Notes: generated by a model not told the origin, from the letters alone. A DNA stretch of 64,000 bases from Streptomyces sp. 150FB (GCF_000818195.1 NZ_JTHL01000001.1:5128122-5192121); one strand, 5' to 3'; shown: positions 17,110 through 26,685, numbered from the stretch's first letter. Made by a program: numbers and translations.

Positions 17110-19236
17110 ATGCACGATGACCAGTCGGGCCGTGTCAGTGCGCCTGCGAAGAAGCGCTTCATCGACTATCCCCGCAACAACGCCTCGGGCCTTCGGCGTT
17201 GGGTGCCGTCCTGGAAGTTGACCTGCGCTCTCGGGGTCGGCTTCGTCGGCGTCGTGCTGGGCGGTGGGGCCGTCGCGTACGCCGTGGTGGAGGTGCCTGG
17301 TCCCAGCCCCGCCTCCCAGGCCCAGAGCAACGTCTATTACTGGGCCGACGGCACCCCGATGGTCTCCACCGGGGGTGAACTCGACCGGCAGATCATCCCG
17401 ATCGGGGAGATCCCCGAGGCGATGCAGAACGCGGTGGTGTCCGCCGAGAACAAGTCCTTCTACACGGACTCCGGCGTGGACCCGGAGGGCATCGCGCGTT
17501 CCCTGGTCGGTCTGGCCCAAGGCGGTCTGGCCCAAGGCGGTCTGGCCCAAGGCGGTGAGACCCAGGGCGGTGAGACCCGGGGCGGTTCCACCATCACCGA
17601 GCAGTACGTGCGGATGGCCCGTTCCGGCGACCAGGACCCGAGCCTGTCGCAGCGGGCCAAGGAGGTGCTGATCTCTGCCAAGTTGGGCAGCACGACGCCG
17701 AAGACGGACATCCTTGCCGGCTACTTGAACACCTCCTACTTCGGCCGCGGCGCCTACGGAATCGAGGCGGCGGCCCGCGCGTACTACGGCGTGGGTGCCC
17801 GGCAGTTGAACCCGAGCCAGTGCGCGTTCCTGGCGTCCCTCCTCAAGGGCCCCACGCTGTACGATCCGGCCGGCAACATGACGCTTGACCCTGCCGCCAC
17901 TCCCGCCGCCAACACCGCCCGCGCGAAGTCCCGTTGGAAGTGGATCCTCGACCAGATGGCGGCGGACGGCCCCCTGAGCGCCGCGAAGCGCGCCACGTAC
18001 ACGCGGTTCCCCATGCCCGACCCGCCGAGCAAGCAGTCGCAACTCAGCGGCCAGATCGGTTACTTGGTCGAGCTCGCGAACGCGAACTTCCTCAGCGGCA
18101 ACACCCGGGGCGTAACGGCCGACGACCTGTCCAAGGGCGGCTACGAGATCCACACCACCTTCGACAAGAAGAAGGTCGGGCAGCTTGAGCAGGCCGTCAA
18201 GGACGTCCGCGCCAAGCACATCGACCCCAAGAAGCGCCCGGACACGGACACGTACGTTCAGTTCGGCGGCGCTTCGGTGGAGCCGGGGACCGGCAGGATC
18301 GTCGCGGTCTACGGCGGGGAGGACCCCACCCGGCACCCCACCGACAACGCCGACCAGACGGGTGTCCAAGTCGGTTCCGCCTTCGAGCCGTTCGTGCTGG
18401 CGGCCGGGATGGAACACGGCGTACGGGACCCGAAGGGCGGCGAGACACAGCCCGACGCGAAGCGCACACGAGTCACCCCGGACACGAGCGGCTACAGCGC
18501 CACGAACAGGCTGAAGATCCGGAACTACGACGGGTCGGTCTGGACCGACGGGAACGGCAAGGAGTGGTTGCAGACCAACGACTCCGATGAGAACGTGCCG
18601 CAGCCGGTCACCCTGCGCAAGGCCATGCAGGACTCCCTCAACTCGCCGTTCGTCCAGCTAGGCATGGACGTCGGGATCCCCACGGTCCGCCAGGAGGCCG
18701 AGGACGCGGGCCTGCTGGCGAGTTCGCTCGCCCGGTCCGACGTGCCGTCGTTCTCGATCGGCGACTCCGACCCGAGCGCCCTGCGGATGGCCGGCGCCTA
18801 CGGCACGTTCGGGGCCCACGGCCAGCAGCGCGACCCGTACTCCGTGGAGAAGGTGGTCAAGGGCGGTCAGGCGGTCTACCAACACAAGGACAAGCCGAAC
18901 GGGGCGATGCCGGCGCGGGTCGCGGACGGCGTCACGGACGTCCTCAAGACCGTGGTCAAGAGCGGTACGGGTACGAACGCCCAGGTCAAGGGGGTTGAAG
19001 TGGCGGGCAAGACGGGTACGGTCGACGGCAGCAAGGCTGCCTGGTTCGTCGGGTACACGCCGCAACTGTCGACCGCCGTCGACATGTACCGGCTCGACGA
19101 CAACGCCCAGGCCGGCGGCCGGAGGTTCCTGGCGATGTACGGGACGGGTGGCCAGGCCGAGACGCGCGGCGCACCGATCCCGTCGGAACTCTTCAAGAAC
19201 TACATGACCGCCGCCCTGCACGGCACCCAGGGCTGA
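17110..19236 (+). CDS. Class A penicillin-binding protein with defective SxxK motif
   Basis: A 708-residue membrane protein with a cytoplasmic N-terminus, one transmembrane helix (about residues 36-58), a GT51 transglycosylase domain and a transpeptidase domain. GT51 motifs look intact: AENKSFY (first Glu), GGSTITEQYV (normally GGSTITQQ), QRAKEVL (second Glu) and GYLNTSYFGRGAYGI. In the transpeptidase domain SxN (DSLNSPF) and KTG (VAGKTGTVDG) are present. The catalytic SxxK is SAFE, in QVGSAFEPFVLAAGM, so the general-base Lys is replaced by Glu. The enzyme may polymerise glycan without cross-linking. A 5-unit 15-bp tandem repeat expands the loop before GGSTIT. A GTG six bases upstream is an alternative start. 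Confidence 0.9.
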   Translation: MHDDQSGRVSAPAKKRFIDYPRNNASGLRRWVPSWKLTCALGVGFVGVVLGGGAVAYAVVEVPGPSPASQAQSNVYYWADGTPMVSTGGELDRQIIPIGEIPEAMQNAVVSAENKSFYTDSGVDPEGIARSLVGLAQGGLAQGGLAQGGETQGGETRGGSTITEQYVRMARSGDQDPSLSQRAKEVLISAKLGSTTPKTDILAGYLNTSYFGRGAYGIEAAARAYYGVGARQLNPSQCAFLASLLKGPTLYDPAGNMTLDPAATPAANTARAKSRWKWILDQMAADGPLSAAKRATYTRFPMPDPPSKQSQLSGQIGYLVELANANFLSGNTRGVTADDLSKGGYEIHTTFDKKKVGQLEQAVKDVRAKHIDPKKRPDTDTYVQFGGASVEPGTGRIVAVYGGEDPTRHPTDNADQTGVQVGSAFEPFVLAAGMEHGVRDPKGGETQPDAKRTRVTPDTSGYSATNRLKIRNYDGSVWTDGNGKEWLQTNDSDENVPQPVTLRKAMQDSLNSPFVQLGMDVGIPTVRQEAEDAGLLASSLARSDVPSFSIGDSDPSALRMAGAYGTFGAHGQQRDPYSVEKVVKGGQAVYQHKDKPNGAMPARVADGVTDVLKTVVKSGTGTNAQVKGVEVAGKTGTVDGSKAAWFVGYTPQLSTAVDMYRLDDNAQAGGRRFLAMYGTGGQAETRGAPIPSELFKNYMTAALHGTQG
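17511..17585 (+). repeat. In-frame 15-bp tandem repeat inside the PBP gene
   Basis: Five 15-base units encode GLAQG three times followed by GETQG-type units twice, giving a Gly/Gln-rich loop just before the conserved GGSTIT motif of the transglycosylase. The copies are nearly identical in DNA, so the number could vary between strains. Confidence 0.9.
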
Positions 19237-19472
19237 TCTGCCGGAACTTACGGACGCCGTCCGCCGCTCAACTTGTCATCCGGGCGGGGGCGTCGAGGCA
19301 CGTTCGGAACCCGGTTCCAGGCTGCTGAGCGGTCGGCGACCTCAGCGCCGCATCGGCTCCTCGCCCCGGCCGCCGGTGCCCATCTCCTTTCGTTCCCCGA
19401 TCGTTCAACTCGTTGTCCCTGACTTGGATGTATGCCGCACCTACAGTCCCTAAGGCTTCAAGAAAGGGACTC

Positions 19473-20414
19473 ATGGACACTCTCCCGGCAACCCGGGCGC
19501 GCGGGATCACCAAGGCTTTCGGCGACGTCGTCGCGCTCGACGGCATCGATCTGGATGTGACCCAGGGTCAGATCCACGGCTTGGTCGGACCGAACGGCGC
19601 CGGCAAGACCACATTGCTCGGCCTCCTGCTGGGTCTCGCCGTCGCCGACAGCGGGGACCTGGAGATCCTGGGTACCCAGGTCGGGCGGGCGCTCGCCGCT
19701 CCGGAGGGTGTCGCCGGTTTTGTGGACGGGCCGGGGCTCTACCCGTCCCTCACCGCTCGGCAGAACCTCGCGGCGCTGGCCGCTCTGCGCGGTCGCGAGG
19801 CGCGGACGACGGGCATTGACGAGGTGCTCGACCAGGTCGGGCTCACCGATGTCGCCGACGACCGGGCCCGCGGCTTCTCCCTCGGGATGCGACAGCGGCT
19901 CGGGCTCGCCGCCGCGCTGCTCACCAAGCCCCGGCTTCTCGTGCTCGACGAACCTTCCAACGGCCTCGACCCGGCCGGCAAGAAGCACGTCCACGGTGTG
20001 CTCGCCCGGCTCGCGGCGGAGGGGACCAGTGTGGTGCTCTCCAGCCATCGCATGGACGACCTTGAGGCGCTGTGCTCCGAGGTCACCATCCTCGCCACCG
20101 GACGGGTCGTCTTCTCCGGTCCGCTGAGCAAGCTGGCCGCCGAGAACCGCGAACTCGACTACCGGGTGCTCACCTCCGATCCGGCGGCCGCCCGCCTCGT
20201 GGCCGCCGACACCGCCGGGATCCAGGTCGTCGACGACGCCGCGGCCCGGCGCGACGCCGAGGTGCTCGTCGTACGCGCCCAAGTGCCCGCACTCGACGAG
20301 CTGGTGGTGCGCCTCGTACAGGCGGGGATCGCGTTGCGTGAGTTCGCGCCCGTGGTGTCGCCGCTGGAGGCCGCGTTCCTCGCCCTCACCGAGCAGCAGG
20401 AGACCGTCCGATGA
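19473..20414 (+). CDS. ABC transporter ATP-binding protein (DrrA/BcrA-like exporter)
   Basis: A 313-residue ATPase. Walker A is GLVGPNGAGKTTLLGLLLG, the signature is FSLGMRQRLGLAAAL, Walker B is LLVLDEPSNGLDP and the switch region is VVLSSHRMDDLEAL. The C-terminal domain of about 90 residues after the ATPase core is typical of drug-exporter ATPases of the DrrA/BcrA group. AAAGGGA lies seven bases before the ATG at 19473. It is coupled to the permease gene by an ATGA overlap. The exported substrate is unknown. The operon may include the secreted phosphoesterase that follows. Confidence 0.93.
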   Translation: MDTLPATRARGITKAFGDVVALDGIDLDVTQGQIHGLVGPNGAGKTTLLGLLLGLAVADSGDLEILGTQVGRALAAPEGVAGFVDGPGLYPSLTARQNLAALAALRGREARTTGIDEVLDQVGLTDVADDRARGFSLGMRQRLGLAAALLTKPRLLVLDEPSNGLDPAGKKHVHGVLARLAAEGTSVVLSSHRMDDLEALCSEVTILATGRVVFSGPLSKLAAENRELDYRVLTSDPAAARLVAADTAGIQVVDDAAARRDAEVLVVRAQVPALDELVVRLVQAGIALREFAPVVSPLEAAFLALTEQQETVR

Positions 20415-21811
20415 CCGCGACCGTCACCCCCGACCACCACACCCCCGACCACCACACCCCCGTCCACGACGCCCCCGGTCACGACATCGTTGTCCGCCCC
20501 GTCTCGGTGGCGCGCTGCTACCGCTTCGAGCTGGTCAAGTTCGTCTCGCAGTGGCGTATCCGCCTGGTGATCCTCGCCTGCTGGATCGCGCCGGCGCTCT
20601 TCGTCGCCGCGGTGAGTCAGCAGGACTCGCTCCCCGTCGACACCCTCTTCGGCCGCTGGATGCACGCCACGGGGTGGGCCGGCCCGCTGGTGGTGCTCGG
20701 CTTCGCCGGTACGTGGGCGCTCCCGCTGCTGACCTCGCTGGTGGCAGGCGACGCGTTCGCCTCCGAGGACCGGCTCGGTACGTGGCGCCACCTGCTCGTC
20801 GCCGTCCGGTCACCCCGGCGGATCTTCGCCGCGAAGGCGCTGGCCAGCCTCACCGTCATCCTGCTCCTCGTGGCCGGGCTGGTCTGTTCCAGCGCGGTCG
20901 GCGGAGTGGTGGCGGTCGGCAACCAGCCGCTGGTGGGCCTCGACGGGCACCTGTTGACGGCGGGCGACGCGGCGGTCAAGGTCCTGCTCGCCTGGGTCTG
21001 CGTACTCGCCCCGACGCTGGCCCTCGCCGCGATCGGACTGCTCGGCTCCGTCACGCTGGGGCGCTCCCCGATGGGGCTCCTGCTGCCCGCGCTCGTCGCG
21101 CTCGCCATGCAGCTCGTACAGATGCTGCCGCTGCCCGTGGCCGTGCGCCTCGCCCTGCCCGGGTACGCCTTCATCTCCTGGAACGGCCTGTTCACCAGCG
21201 TTCCGCAGCTCGGCCCGCTGCTGATCGGCATCGCGGTCAGCCTGGTGTGGGCCGTGGTCGCGACCGTGCTGGCCTATCTGCTGTTCGTACGGCGGGACTT
21301 CACCAACCTCACGGACGACGGCTCGCCGCGCCGCGCGATCACCGTCGGCGTCCTGCCGCTCGCCGGACTGCTCGCCGTGACCGTCGGGATCGTCGCCGGG
21401 ACGACCGGGGCCACCGGCTCCGGAATCGAGCAGGCCAAGGTGCAGCGCTCGGTCGCGACGGCGTTCGCGCATCTCTATCGGCAGCAGACCGAGGAGCTCA
21501 ACCGCCCCGCCGTCACCGAGACGCAGCTCAAGGCCACGGCGGCGTGCACCAAGGGCGACGTCGCTGACGGTGCCGAGGGCGCGGGCAACGACTGGCGCTG
21601 CGTCGTCTCCTGGCACCTTCCCGACGTCGCGGCCACGGGCATGGCCATCTACCAGCTCGACGTCACTCCGGACGGGCGGTTCGCAGCCGACGGCGACGGA
21701 CCGAAGGAAGTGAACGGCTACTTCCTGGTGCGCACCCCGATCGGGGACGCACCGAACCCGCTGTGGCAGTTCGACGGAAATGTCGAACTGCTTGACACCA
21801 CGAAGGGTTGA
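20411..21811 (+). CDS. ABC transporter permease
   Basis: A 466-residue membrane protein forming the channel for the preceding ATPase. It has about six hydrophobic helices (for example VILACWIAPALFVAAVS, VILLLVAGLVCSSAVGGVV, LIGIAVSLVWAVVATVLAYL and AGLLAVTVGIVAGTTGATG). After the last helix an extracytoplasmic domain of about 130 residues follows, with two cysteines (TACTKG, WRCVVSW), unusual in simple ABC-2 permeases. The N-terminus is a His-rich low-complexity stretch with repeated PDHHT units, possibly metal-binding. The start codon overlaps the ATPase stop. The phosphoesterase gene starts 4 bases after its stop. Confidence 0.88.
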   Translation: MTATVTPDHHTPDHHTPVHDAPGHDIVVRPVSVARCYRFELVKFVSQWRIRLVILACWIAPALFVAAVSQQDSLPVDTLFGRWMHATGWAGPLVVLGFAGTWALPLLTSLVAGDAFASEDRLGTWRHLLVAVRSPRRIFAAKALASLTVILLLVAGLVCSSAVGGVVAVGNQPLVGLDGHLLTAGDAAVKVLLAWVCVLAPTLALAAIGLLGSVTLGRSPMGLLLPALVALAMQLVQMLPLPVAVRLALPGYAFISWNGLFTSVPQLGPLLIGIAVSLVWAVVATVLAYLLFVRRDFTNLTDDGSPRRAITVGVLPLAGLLAVTVGIVAGTTGATGSGIEQAKVQRSVATAFAHLYRQQTEELNRPAVTETQLKATAACTKGDVADGAEGAGNDWRCVVSWHLPDVAATGMAIYQLDVTPDGRFAADGDGPKEVNGYFLVRTPIGDAPNPLWQFDGNVELLDTTKG

Positions 21812-21815
21812 TTCC

Positions 21816-24575
21816 ATGCAGGTAACACGCCGCAGGCGTGTCGAGAAGCAGCGTTCAGGGCTTCTCAGCAGACGCATCGGTCGTATACCGCTGGTGACGG
21901 CAGGCGTCACCGCTGTCGCCGTCGCCGCCGCGGGCACCGCCTTCGCCCAGACGGACCAGTTCGGCACCCAGAAGGTGGGCCAGACCACCGCCAAGGGCCA
22001 GGTCATCTCCAGCGACCAGTACATCGCCCCGTACGGCGACCGGCTGGTCATCAACGACGGCAAGATCATGTCGTCCTCCGTCAGCCCGGACGGCACCCAC
22101 CTCGCGGCCTCGGTCACCGACGGCGGCGGAGTGCTGTCGATCGTGGACCTGAAGACCTGGAAGACGCAGCAACTCGTTGGCAGCGGCGCGACGTCGGTGC
22201 CGCGCGTCACTGGCAACGACGTGGGCCAGGAAGGCCCCACGTACTCGCCCGACGGCAAGCAGTTGTGGCTGGGCCGGACCGACGGCTACACCAAGTTCAC
22301 CGTCAACGCGGACGGCAGTGTCACCAACCCGGTGACCATCCCGATCCCGGCGGACGGCCCCAAGCACGCACTGGTCGGTGCGGCCGTGTTCTCGGCCGAC
22401 GGCGCCACCGTGTACTCCGCGGTCAACGGCCAGAACCGCGTCATCGCCATCAACGCGGCGACCGGGGCCATCCAGCAGAGCTGGGCCGTGGGCAACGCCC
22501 CGCGCGGCATGGTCCAGGTCGGCGACAAGCTCTACGTCAGCAACGAGGGCGGCCGTCCGGCCAGGCCCGGCGAGACCACGATCAACTCGTACAACACCCA
22601 GGTACCCGCCGACCCGGTCACCGGCGCCACGACCACCGGCACGGTCAGCGTCATCAACCTGAAGAAGCCGGCCGCCGCTGTCGCGAGCATCACCGTCGGT
22701 CTGCACCCGACAGCGATGTACGCGAAGAAGGGCGCGGTGTTCGTCACCAACACGGCCACCAACGACGTGTCGGTCATCAAGACGGCCAACGACAAGGTCG
22801 TGCAGACCATCGCCACCCAGCCGTGGCCGGAGGCGTCGGTCGGCTACGAGCCCGACGCGGTGACGCTCACCGACGACGGCCACCTGCTGGTGACGCTCGG
22901 CCGCGCGAACGCCGTCGCCGTCTACCGGTACACGAGCCCGCAGGAGCCGGTCAGTTACGTCGGCCTGCTCCCGACGGACTACTTCCCCGCGGAGATCGCG
23001 ACCGTCGGCAACCAGGTGGTGGTCTCCAACACCCGTGGTGTCGACGCCCTTCGCCCCACCACGGCGGCCGGGCACGGCACCCACGACACGACGTCGAGCC
23101 TGACGCGTTTCACGCTGCCCAGCGACAAGACCATCAAGTCCCAGACGGACAAGGTCTTTCAGCAGAACGGCTGGACCGACGGCTCGGTCAAGCTGGCCAA
23201 CTCCAAGTCCAAGTCCAAGGCCCCGAAGCCGGTGCCGGTACCGGTCAAGCTCGGTGACCCCTCGACGATCAAGCACGTCTTCATGATCGTCAAGGAGAAC
23301 CGGACCTACGACCAGGTCCTCGGCGACATCCCGCAGGGCAACGGCGACCCGTCGCTGACGCAGTTCGGCGAGAACGTGACGCCCAACCAGCACGCGCTGG
23401 CCGACCAGTTCGGCCTGTACGACAACACGTACGACATCGGCACGAACTCCGCCGAGGGCCACAACTGGCTGATGCAGGCCGACAACCCCGAGTACACCGA
23501 GTCCTCGGCCGGCGAGTACCTGCGCAGCTACGACACCGAGGACGACGCTCTCGGCCACCAGAAGTCCGGCTTCCTCTGGACAGGTGCGCAGGCGGCCGAC
23601 AAGTCGGTCCGCGACTTCGGCGAGTTCCACCAGTTCCTGACCAAGCCGACCGGTTCGAGCTGGCAGAACCTGTACTGCGACTCCAAGAACATGAACGCGA
23701 CGGGGCAGCCGTCCGCGTACTCCCTGGTCTCGTCCTCGCCGATCCCTTCGCTCAACAGCGTGTCGGTGCCCGCCTTCCCGAAGTTCGACACCAGCGTCCC
23801 GGACGTCTACCGGGAGCAGATCTGGCAGCAGGACTTCGAGAAGAACGGTCCGGCGAACCTGAACATGTTCTGGCTCTCCAGCGACCACACCGGTGGCCCC
23901 GCGAGCCCGGCCGCGCAGGTCGCCGACAACGACCTCGCTGTCGGCAAGATGGTCGACGAGATCTCGCACAGCAAGTACTGGAAGGACTCGGCGATCTTCG
24001 TCGTCGAGGACGACTCCCAGGCAGGCCTCGACCACGTCGACGGCCACCGTGCCCCGATCCAGATCATCAGCCCGTACGCCCAGCACGGCACCGTCGACAG
24101 CCACTACTACTCGCAGATCACCATGGTTCGCACGATCGAGCAGATCCTCGGGATCCACCCGATGAACCAGAAGGACAGCGCGGCCACCCCGATGACCGGG
24201 GCGTTCACCAAGAAGGCGGACCTCACGCCTTTCAACGCCCTGGCCAACCGCACCTCGCTGACCGACGGCCTGGCGACCCCGCCGTCCTGCGGTACGGACA
24301 CCCCCGCGCCGCAGGACCCCAAGGCGGCGGCCGTGCCGACGGCCAAGGTCCCTGCCAACATGCGGACACTGGCCTCGCAGTGGGACACCTGGGAGTCGCA
24401 GCAGCGGCTGACCGGCCCCAACGCAGTGCCTGACTACGCCAACCCGGCGCAGATGAACCACCTGACCTGGTACGAGACGCACAACTGGGCGAAGCCGTAC
24501 CCGGGCGAGAAGAAGATCTTCGCGCCCAAGGACGTGCCCGGCGGCTACATCCCGTCGGCCGAGTCCGACGGCTGA
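21816..24575 (+). CDS. Secreted beta-propeller phosphoesterase (PF04185-like)
   Basis: A 919-residue exported protein. It begins with an Arg-rich n-region (QVTRRRRVEKQRS), a hydrophobic core and an Ala-x-Ala cleavage site near GTAFAQ. Residues about 60-460 are YVTN/WD-type propeller blades (TVSVINLKKP, AVFVTNTATNDVSVI). After a Lys/Pro linker (SKSKSKAPKPVPVPVK) the phosphoesterase domain starts with HVFMIVKENRTYDQVLGD, continues with NTYDIGTNSAEGHNW and ends its metal site with FVVEDDSQAGLDHVDGHRAP. This is the family of acid phosphatases and phospholipase C proteins. It probably releases phosphate from organic phosphates outside the cell. It follows the ABC permease by 4 bases with its own GAAGGG site, and a strong terminator follows. 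Confidence 0.9.
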   Translation: MQVTRRRRVEKQRSGLLSRRIGRIPLVTAGVTAVAVAAAGTAFAQTDQFGTQKVGQTTAKGQVISSDQYIAPYGDRLVINDGKIMSSSVSPDGTHLAASVTDGGGVLSIVDLKTWKTQQLVGSGATSVPRVTGNDVGQEGPTYSPDGKQLWLGRTDGYTKFTVNADGSVTNPVTIPIPADGPKHALVGAAVFSADGATVYSAVNGQNRVIAINAATGAIQQSWAVGNAPRGMVQVGDKLYVSNEGGRPARPGETTINSYNTQVPADPVTGATTTGTVSVINLKKPAAAVASITVGLHPTAMYAKKGAVFVTNTATNDVSVIKTANDKVVQTIATQPWPEASVGYEPDAVTLTDDGHLLVTLGRANAVAVYRYTSPQEPVSYVGLLPTDYFPAEIATVGNQVVVSNTRGVDALRPTTAAGHGTHDTTSSLTRFTLPSDKTIKSQTDKVFQQNGWTDGSVKLANSKSKSKAPKPVPVPVKLGDPSTIKHVFMIVKENRTYDQVLGDIPQGNGDPSLTQFGENVTPNQHALADQFGLYDNTYDIGTNSAEGHNWLMQADNPEYTESSAGEYLRSYDTEDDALGHQKSGFLWTGAQAADKSVRDFGEFHQFLTKPTGSSWQNLYCDSKNMNATGQPSAYSLVSSSPIPSLNSVSVPAFPKFDTSVPDVYREQIWQQDFEKNGPANLNMFWLSSDHTGGPASPAAQVADNDLAVGKMVDEISHSKYWKDSAIFVVEDDSQAGLDHVDGHRAPIQIISPYAQHGTVDSHYYSQITMVRTIEQILGIHPMNQKDSAATPMTGAFTKKADLTPFNALANRTSLTDGLATPPSCGTDTPAPQDPKAAAVPTAKVPANMRTLASQWDTWESQQRLTGPNAVPDYANPAQMNHLTWYETHNWAKPYPGEKKIFAPKDVPGGYIPSAESDG

Positions 24576-24608
24576 TCCACGCGGATCGAGTCAGGACCGA
24601 TTCAAGGA

Positions 24609-24646
24609 GGGGCCCCTGTCCGGCATCACCGCCGGGCAGGGGCCCC
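24609..24646 (+). terminator. Strong hairpin terminator after the phosphoesterase gene
   Basis: A 16-bp stem (24609-24624 with 24631-24646) with a 6-base loop begins 34 bases after the stop codon and is followed by TTCCCCTTCCC. It closes the ABC-phosphoesterase unit. The remaining 225 bases up to the VOC gene show no supported gene. Confidence 0.88.
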
Positions 24647-24871
24647 TTCCCCTTCCCGGTGCTTCCGCCAGGTCGCCGATCGGTACGGTCGGGCGCCAGG
24701 TGCACCAGGGTGTCGCCGAAGCGTTCGACGCCACCGAGGAGGCAGTGGCGCGAAGACGTCCGGTGCGTGGCCGACATGCTGCCCTCGTGGTGAGCGCGGT
24801 AGGTCCTGTCCGGCGGGTCTTCGTGGGTCAGCCCGGGGCGTCTGACGCGGCGCACGGACCGGTCGGCGTCG

Positions 24872-25624
24872 CTATCGCGGGGGCAGGACAGAGAACACAC
24901 TGCCGTCGGGATCGGCCATCGCGATCCGGCCGGTGTCGTCTCGGCCTGCCTCGTCCCGCCCTGCCTCGTCCCGGTCGCTGTCGATTCGGGTCGCCCCCAG
25001 CGAGACGAGCCGGTCGACCTCCGCCCGCTGATCACCGCCGACCGGCGGGGCGACGTCGAAACGCAGCCGGTTCTTCCCCGGATTCGGCATCAGCGGCGGA
25101 CCGCCCCACGTGATCTTCGGACCGCCGTGCGGTGAGCGGATCGCGGTCTCCTGGTCCTGGTCCCAGACCAACGGCCAGCCCAGCGCCTTGCCCCAGAAGT
25201 ACCCGACCTCCTGCGAACCGTCGCACGCGAGCGCTCCGACGAAGCCGCACTCGGCAAGGAAGTTGTTGCCCGGCTCGATGACGCAGAACTCGTTGCCCTC
25301 GGGATCGGCGAGCACCACATGCCCCTCCTCCGGGCGTTGACCGACGTCGGTGTGCCGGCCGCCGAGTGCGAGCGTCGTCGCCACCGTCTGCCGCTGGTCA
25401 TCGAGGGACGTGCTCGTCAGATCGAAGTGCAGCCGGTTCTGGGCGGTCTTCACCTCTTCCGTCGGGACGAAACGGAGCCGGAACCCGGTGTCGTCGCTCG
25501 GCAGGAGTGTGATGCCGTCGTGCGGATCCTCGGCCAACTCCCACTTCAGGAGGCCGGCCCAGAAGCGTGCGAGACGGAGCGGGTCGTTCGCGTCGAGGCA
25601 GAGGGCGAAGAGGTGAGAGGTCAT
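24872..25624 (-). CDS. VOC-superfamily (glyoxalase/bleomycin-resistance-like) protein, two modules
   Basis: A 250-residue protein made of two VOC modules. The first runs from MTSHLFALCLDANDPLRLAR through LHFDLTSTS to EGHVVLADPEGNEFCVIEP. The second runs from FVGALACDGSQEVGYFWGKA through RLRFDVAPPVGGDQRAEV to GRIAMADPDGSVFSVLPP. Each ends in the DPxGNxF/DPDGSxF motif of the superfamily. Such proteins are metal-dependent lyases, dioxygenases or binding proteins; the substrate is unknown. Between residues 220 and 235 a DEAGR unit is repeated (DRDEAGRDEAGRDDTGR). The ATG at 25624 precedes the first beta strand. It appears monocistronic. Confidence 0.85.
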   Translation of the reverse strand: MTSHLFALCLDANDPLRLARFWAGLLKWELAEDPHDGITLLPSDDTGFRLRFVPTEEVKTAQNRLHFDLTSTSLDDQRQTVATTLALGGRHTDVGQRPEEGHVVLADPEGNEFCVIEPGNNFLAECGFVGALACDGSQEVGYFWGKALGWPLVWDQDQETAIRSPHGGPKITWGGPPLMPNPGKNRLRFDVAPPVGGDQRAEVDRLVSLGATRIDSDRDEAGRDEAGRDDTGRIAMADPDGSVFSVLPPR

Positions 25625-25758
25625 TGCTGTACCGCGTCTCCTATCTGCCGGCCCATGGCCGCAGACAGGGCACGCCCCTCGTGCCCATGAGGAACGGACA
25701 GTAGGACGCCGGATCGGGCGACGCAACGGAAATAAAGCGGACGGCGACGGAGAAGGCG

Positions 25759-26685
25759 TCAGGCCGCTCTCGTGGTGGAGGTCCGGCGGTGGAGGAACTC
25801 GACCTCGGCCCGCAGGGTTTCGGAGAAGGCGGCGCCGCCCTGGTACACGTCGTAGTGCCCACCTGCGCTGCGCCGCAGTTCGGCGCCCGGCGCTCTGCGG
25901 GCGACAGCGAGGGCGGCGGGGACGGGTGCGACGCCGTCCTGCTCGGGCACGATCAGCAGGAGCGGCACCTGTACGGACGCGGCGCGTCGTACCGGCCGAC
26001 GCCAGAAGAAGCCGAGCAGCGAACGCGCGGTGACACGGTCGTTCCAGGGGGTGCCGTCCTTCGGGGTCAGCAGCTCCTTCCCGTACGTCGCGCTCCGCGT
26101 GGTGTCGAGGGCGAGCCCGCCGGTTTCCGCGTGGCCGGGTACGTAGATCGGCGGCCGGCCGGCCAGGGAACCCAGGCGGTCGAGGACGGCCAGTGCGAAG
26201 AGCCGGACGCCGGCCCTGGGTTCGGACATCCGGGCCGCCGCCAGGCCGTCGGTGAGCGGCGCTTGGGCGATAGCCGCGGCCAAGCGCCGGTCGGCCATGG
26301 CGAGTTCGAGGATGTGCAGCCCGGCGAAGGAGGTCCCCCAGGCGATGATCCGGCGCGGGTCGACGAACGGCTGCTCGGCCGCCCAGCCGATGACGGTGCC
26401 GTAGTCCTCGCGCTGGCGTACCACCGACAGCCATTCGCGGGGCTGTCCGCCGGAACCCCCGGCGTTGCGGTAGTCGAGGACGACGGCGACAAAGCCCTCG
26501 TCGCGGAAGCGCTCGGCGTACGGTTCGAGCCCTCCCGCCTTGACGCCTCCGATGCCGTGGGCCATCACCACGGCGGGGCGGGGTACGTCGCTCTCGGGCC
26601 GGTAGACCCACGCTTCGATCGTGTCACCCGACGCCGTGGGAATCCGGACCGTGGCGCGTCGGGGAGAGGTGCGGTCGGGGGACAT
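25759..26685 (-). CDS. Alpha/beta hydrolase (dienelactone-hydrolase/BAAT-like)
   Basis: A 308-residue protein. The strand before the oxyanion site reads PAVVMAHGIGGVKAGG, the nucleophile elbow is IIAWGTSFAGLHILELA (Ser in GTSFAG), the acid strand is LLLIVPEQDGVAP and the catalytic His lies in SAGGHYDVYQGGA. There is no signal peptide, so it is a cytoplasmic esterase or lactone hydrolase. AAGGGAGG lies about 12 bases before the ATG at 26685. It sits 51 bases downstream of the MarR regulator on the same strand and is likely in its operon. Confidence 0.87.
   Translation of the reverse strand: MSPDRTSPRRATVRIPTASGDTIEAWVYRPESDVPRPAVVMAHGIGGVKAGGLEPYAERFRDEGFVAVVLDYRNAGGSGGQPREWLSVVRQREDYGTVIGWAAEQPFVDPRRIIAWGTSFAGLHILELAMADRRLAAAIAQAPLTDGLAAARMSEPRAGVRLFALAVLDRLGSLAGRPPIYVPGHAETGGLALDTTRSATYGKELLTPKDGTPWNDRVTARSLLGFFWRRPVRRAASVQVPLLLIVPEQDGVAPVPAALAVARRAPGAELRRSAGGHYDVYQGGAAFSETLRAEVEFLHRRTSTTRAA

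Noticed and set aside
17650-17760. Suspected loss of the second catalytic Glu in the GT51 domain
   Set aside because: The relevant motif is QRAKE (RKxxE-type), which retains the Glu; the Gly in AKLGSTT is at a non-catalytic position.
21855-24482. Long minus-strand frame opposite the phosphoesterase gene
   Set aside because: It has no domain, and its Arg/Val/Asp-rich composition is typical of antisense shadows in GC-rich DNA.
24576-24871. Possible small gene between the phosphoesterase terminator and the VOC gene
   Set aside because: Short frames exist on both strands but none has a ribosome site or recognisable sequence.
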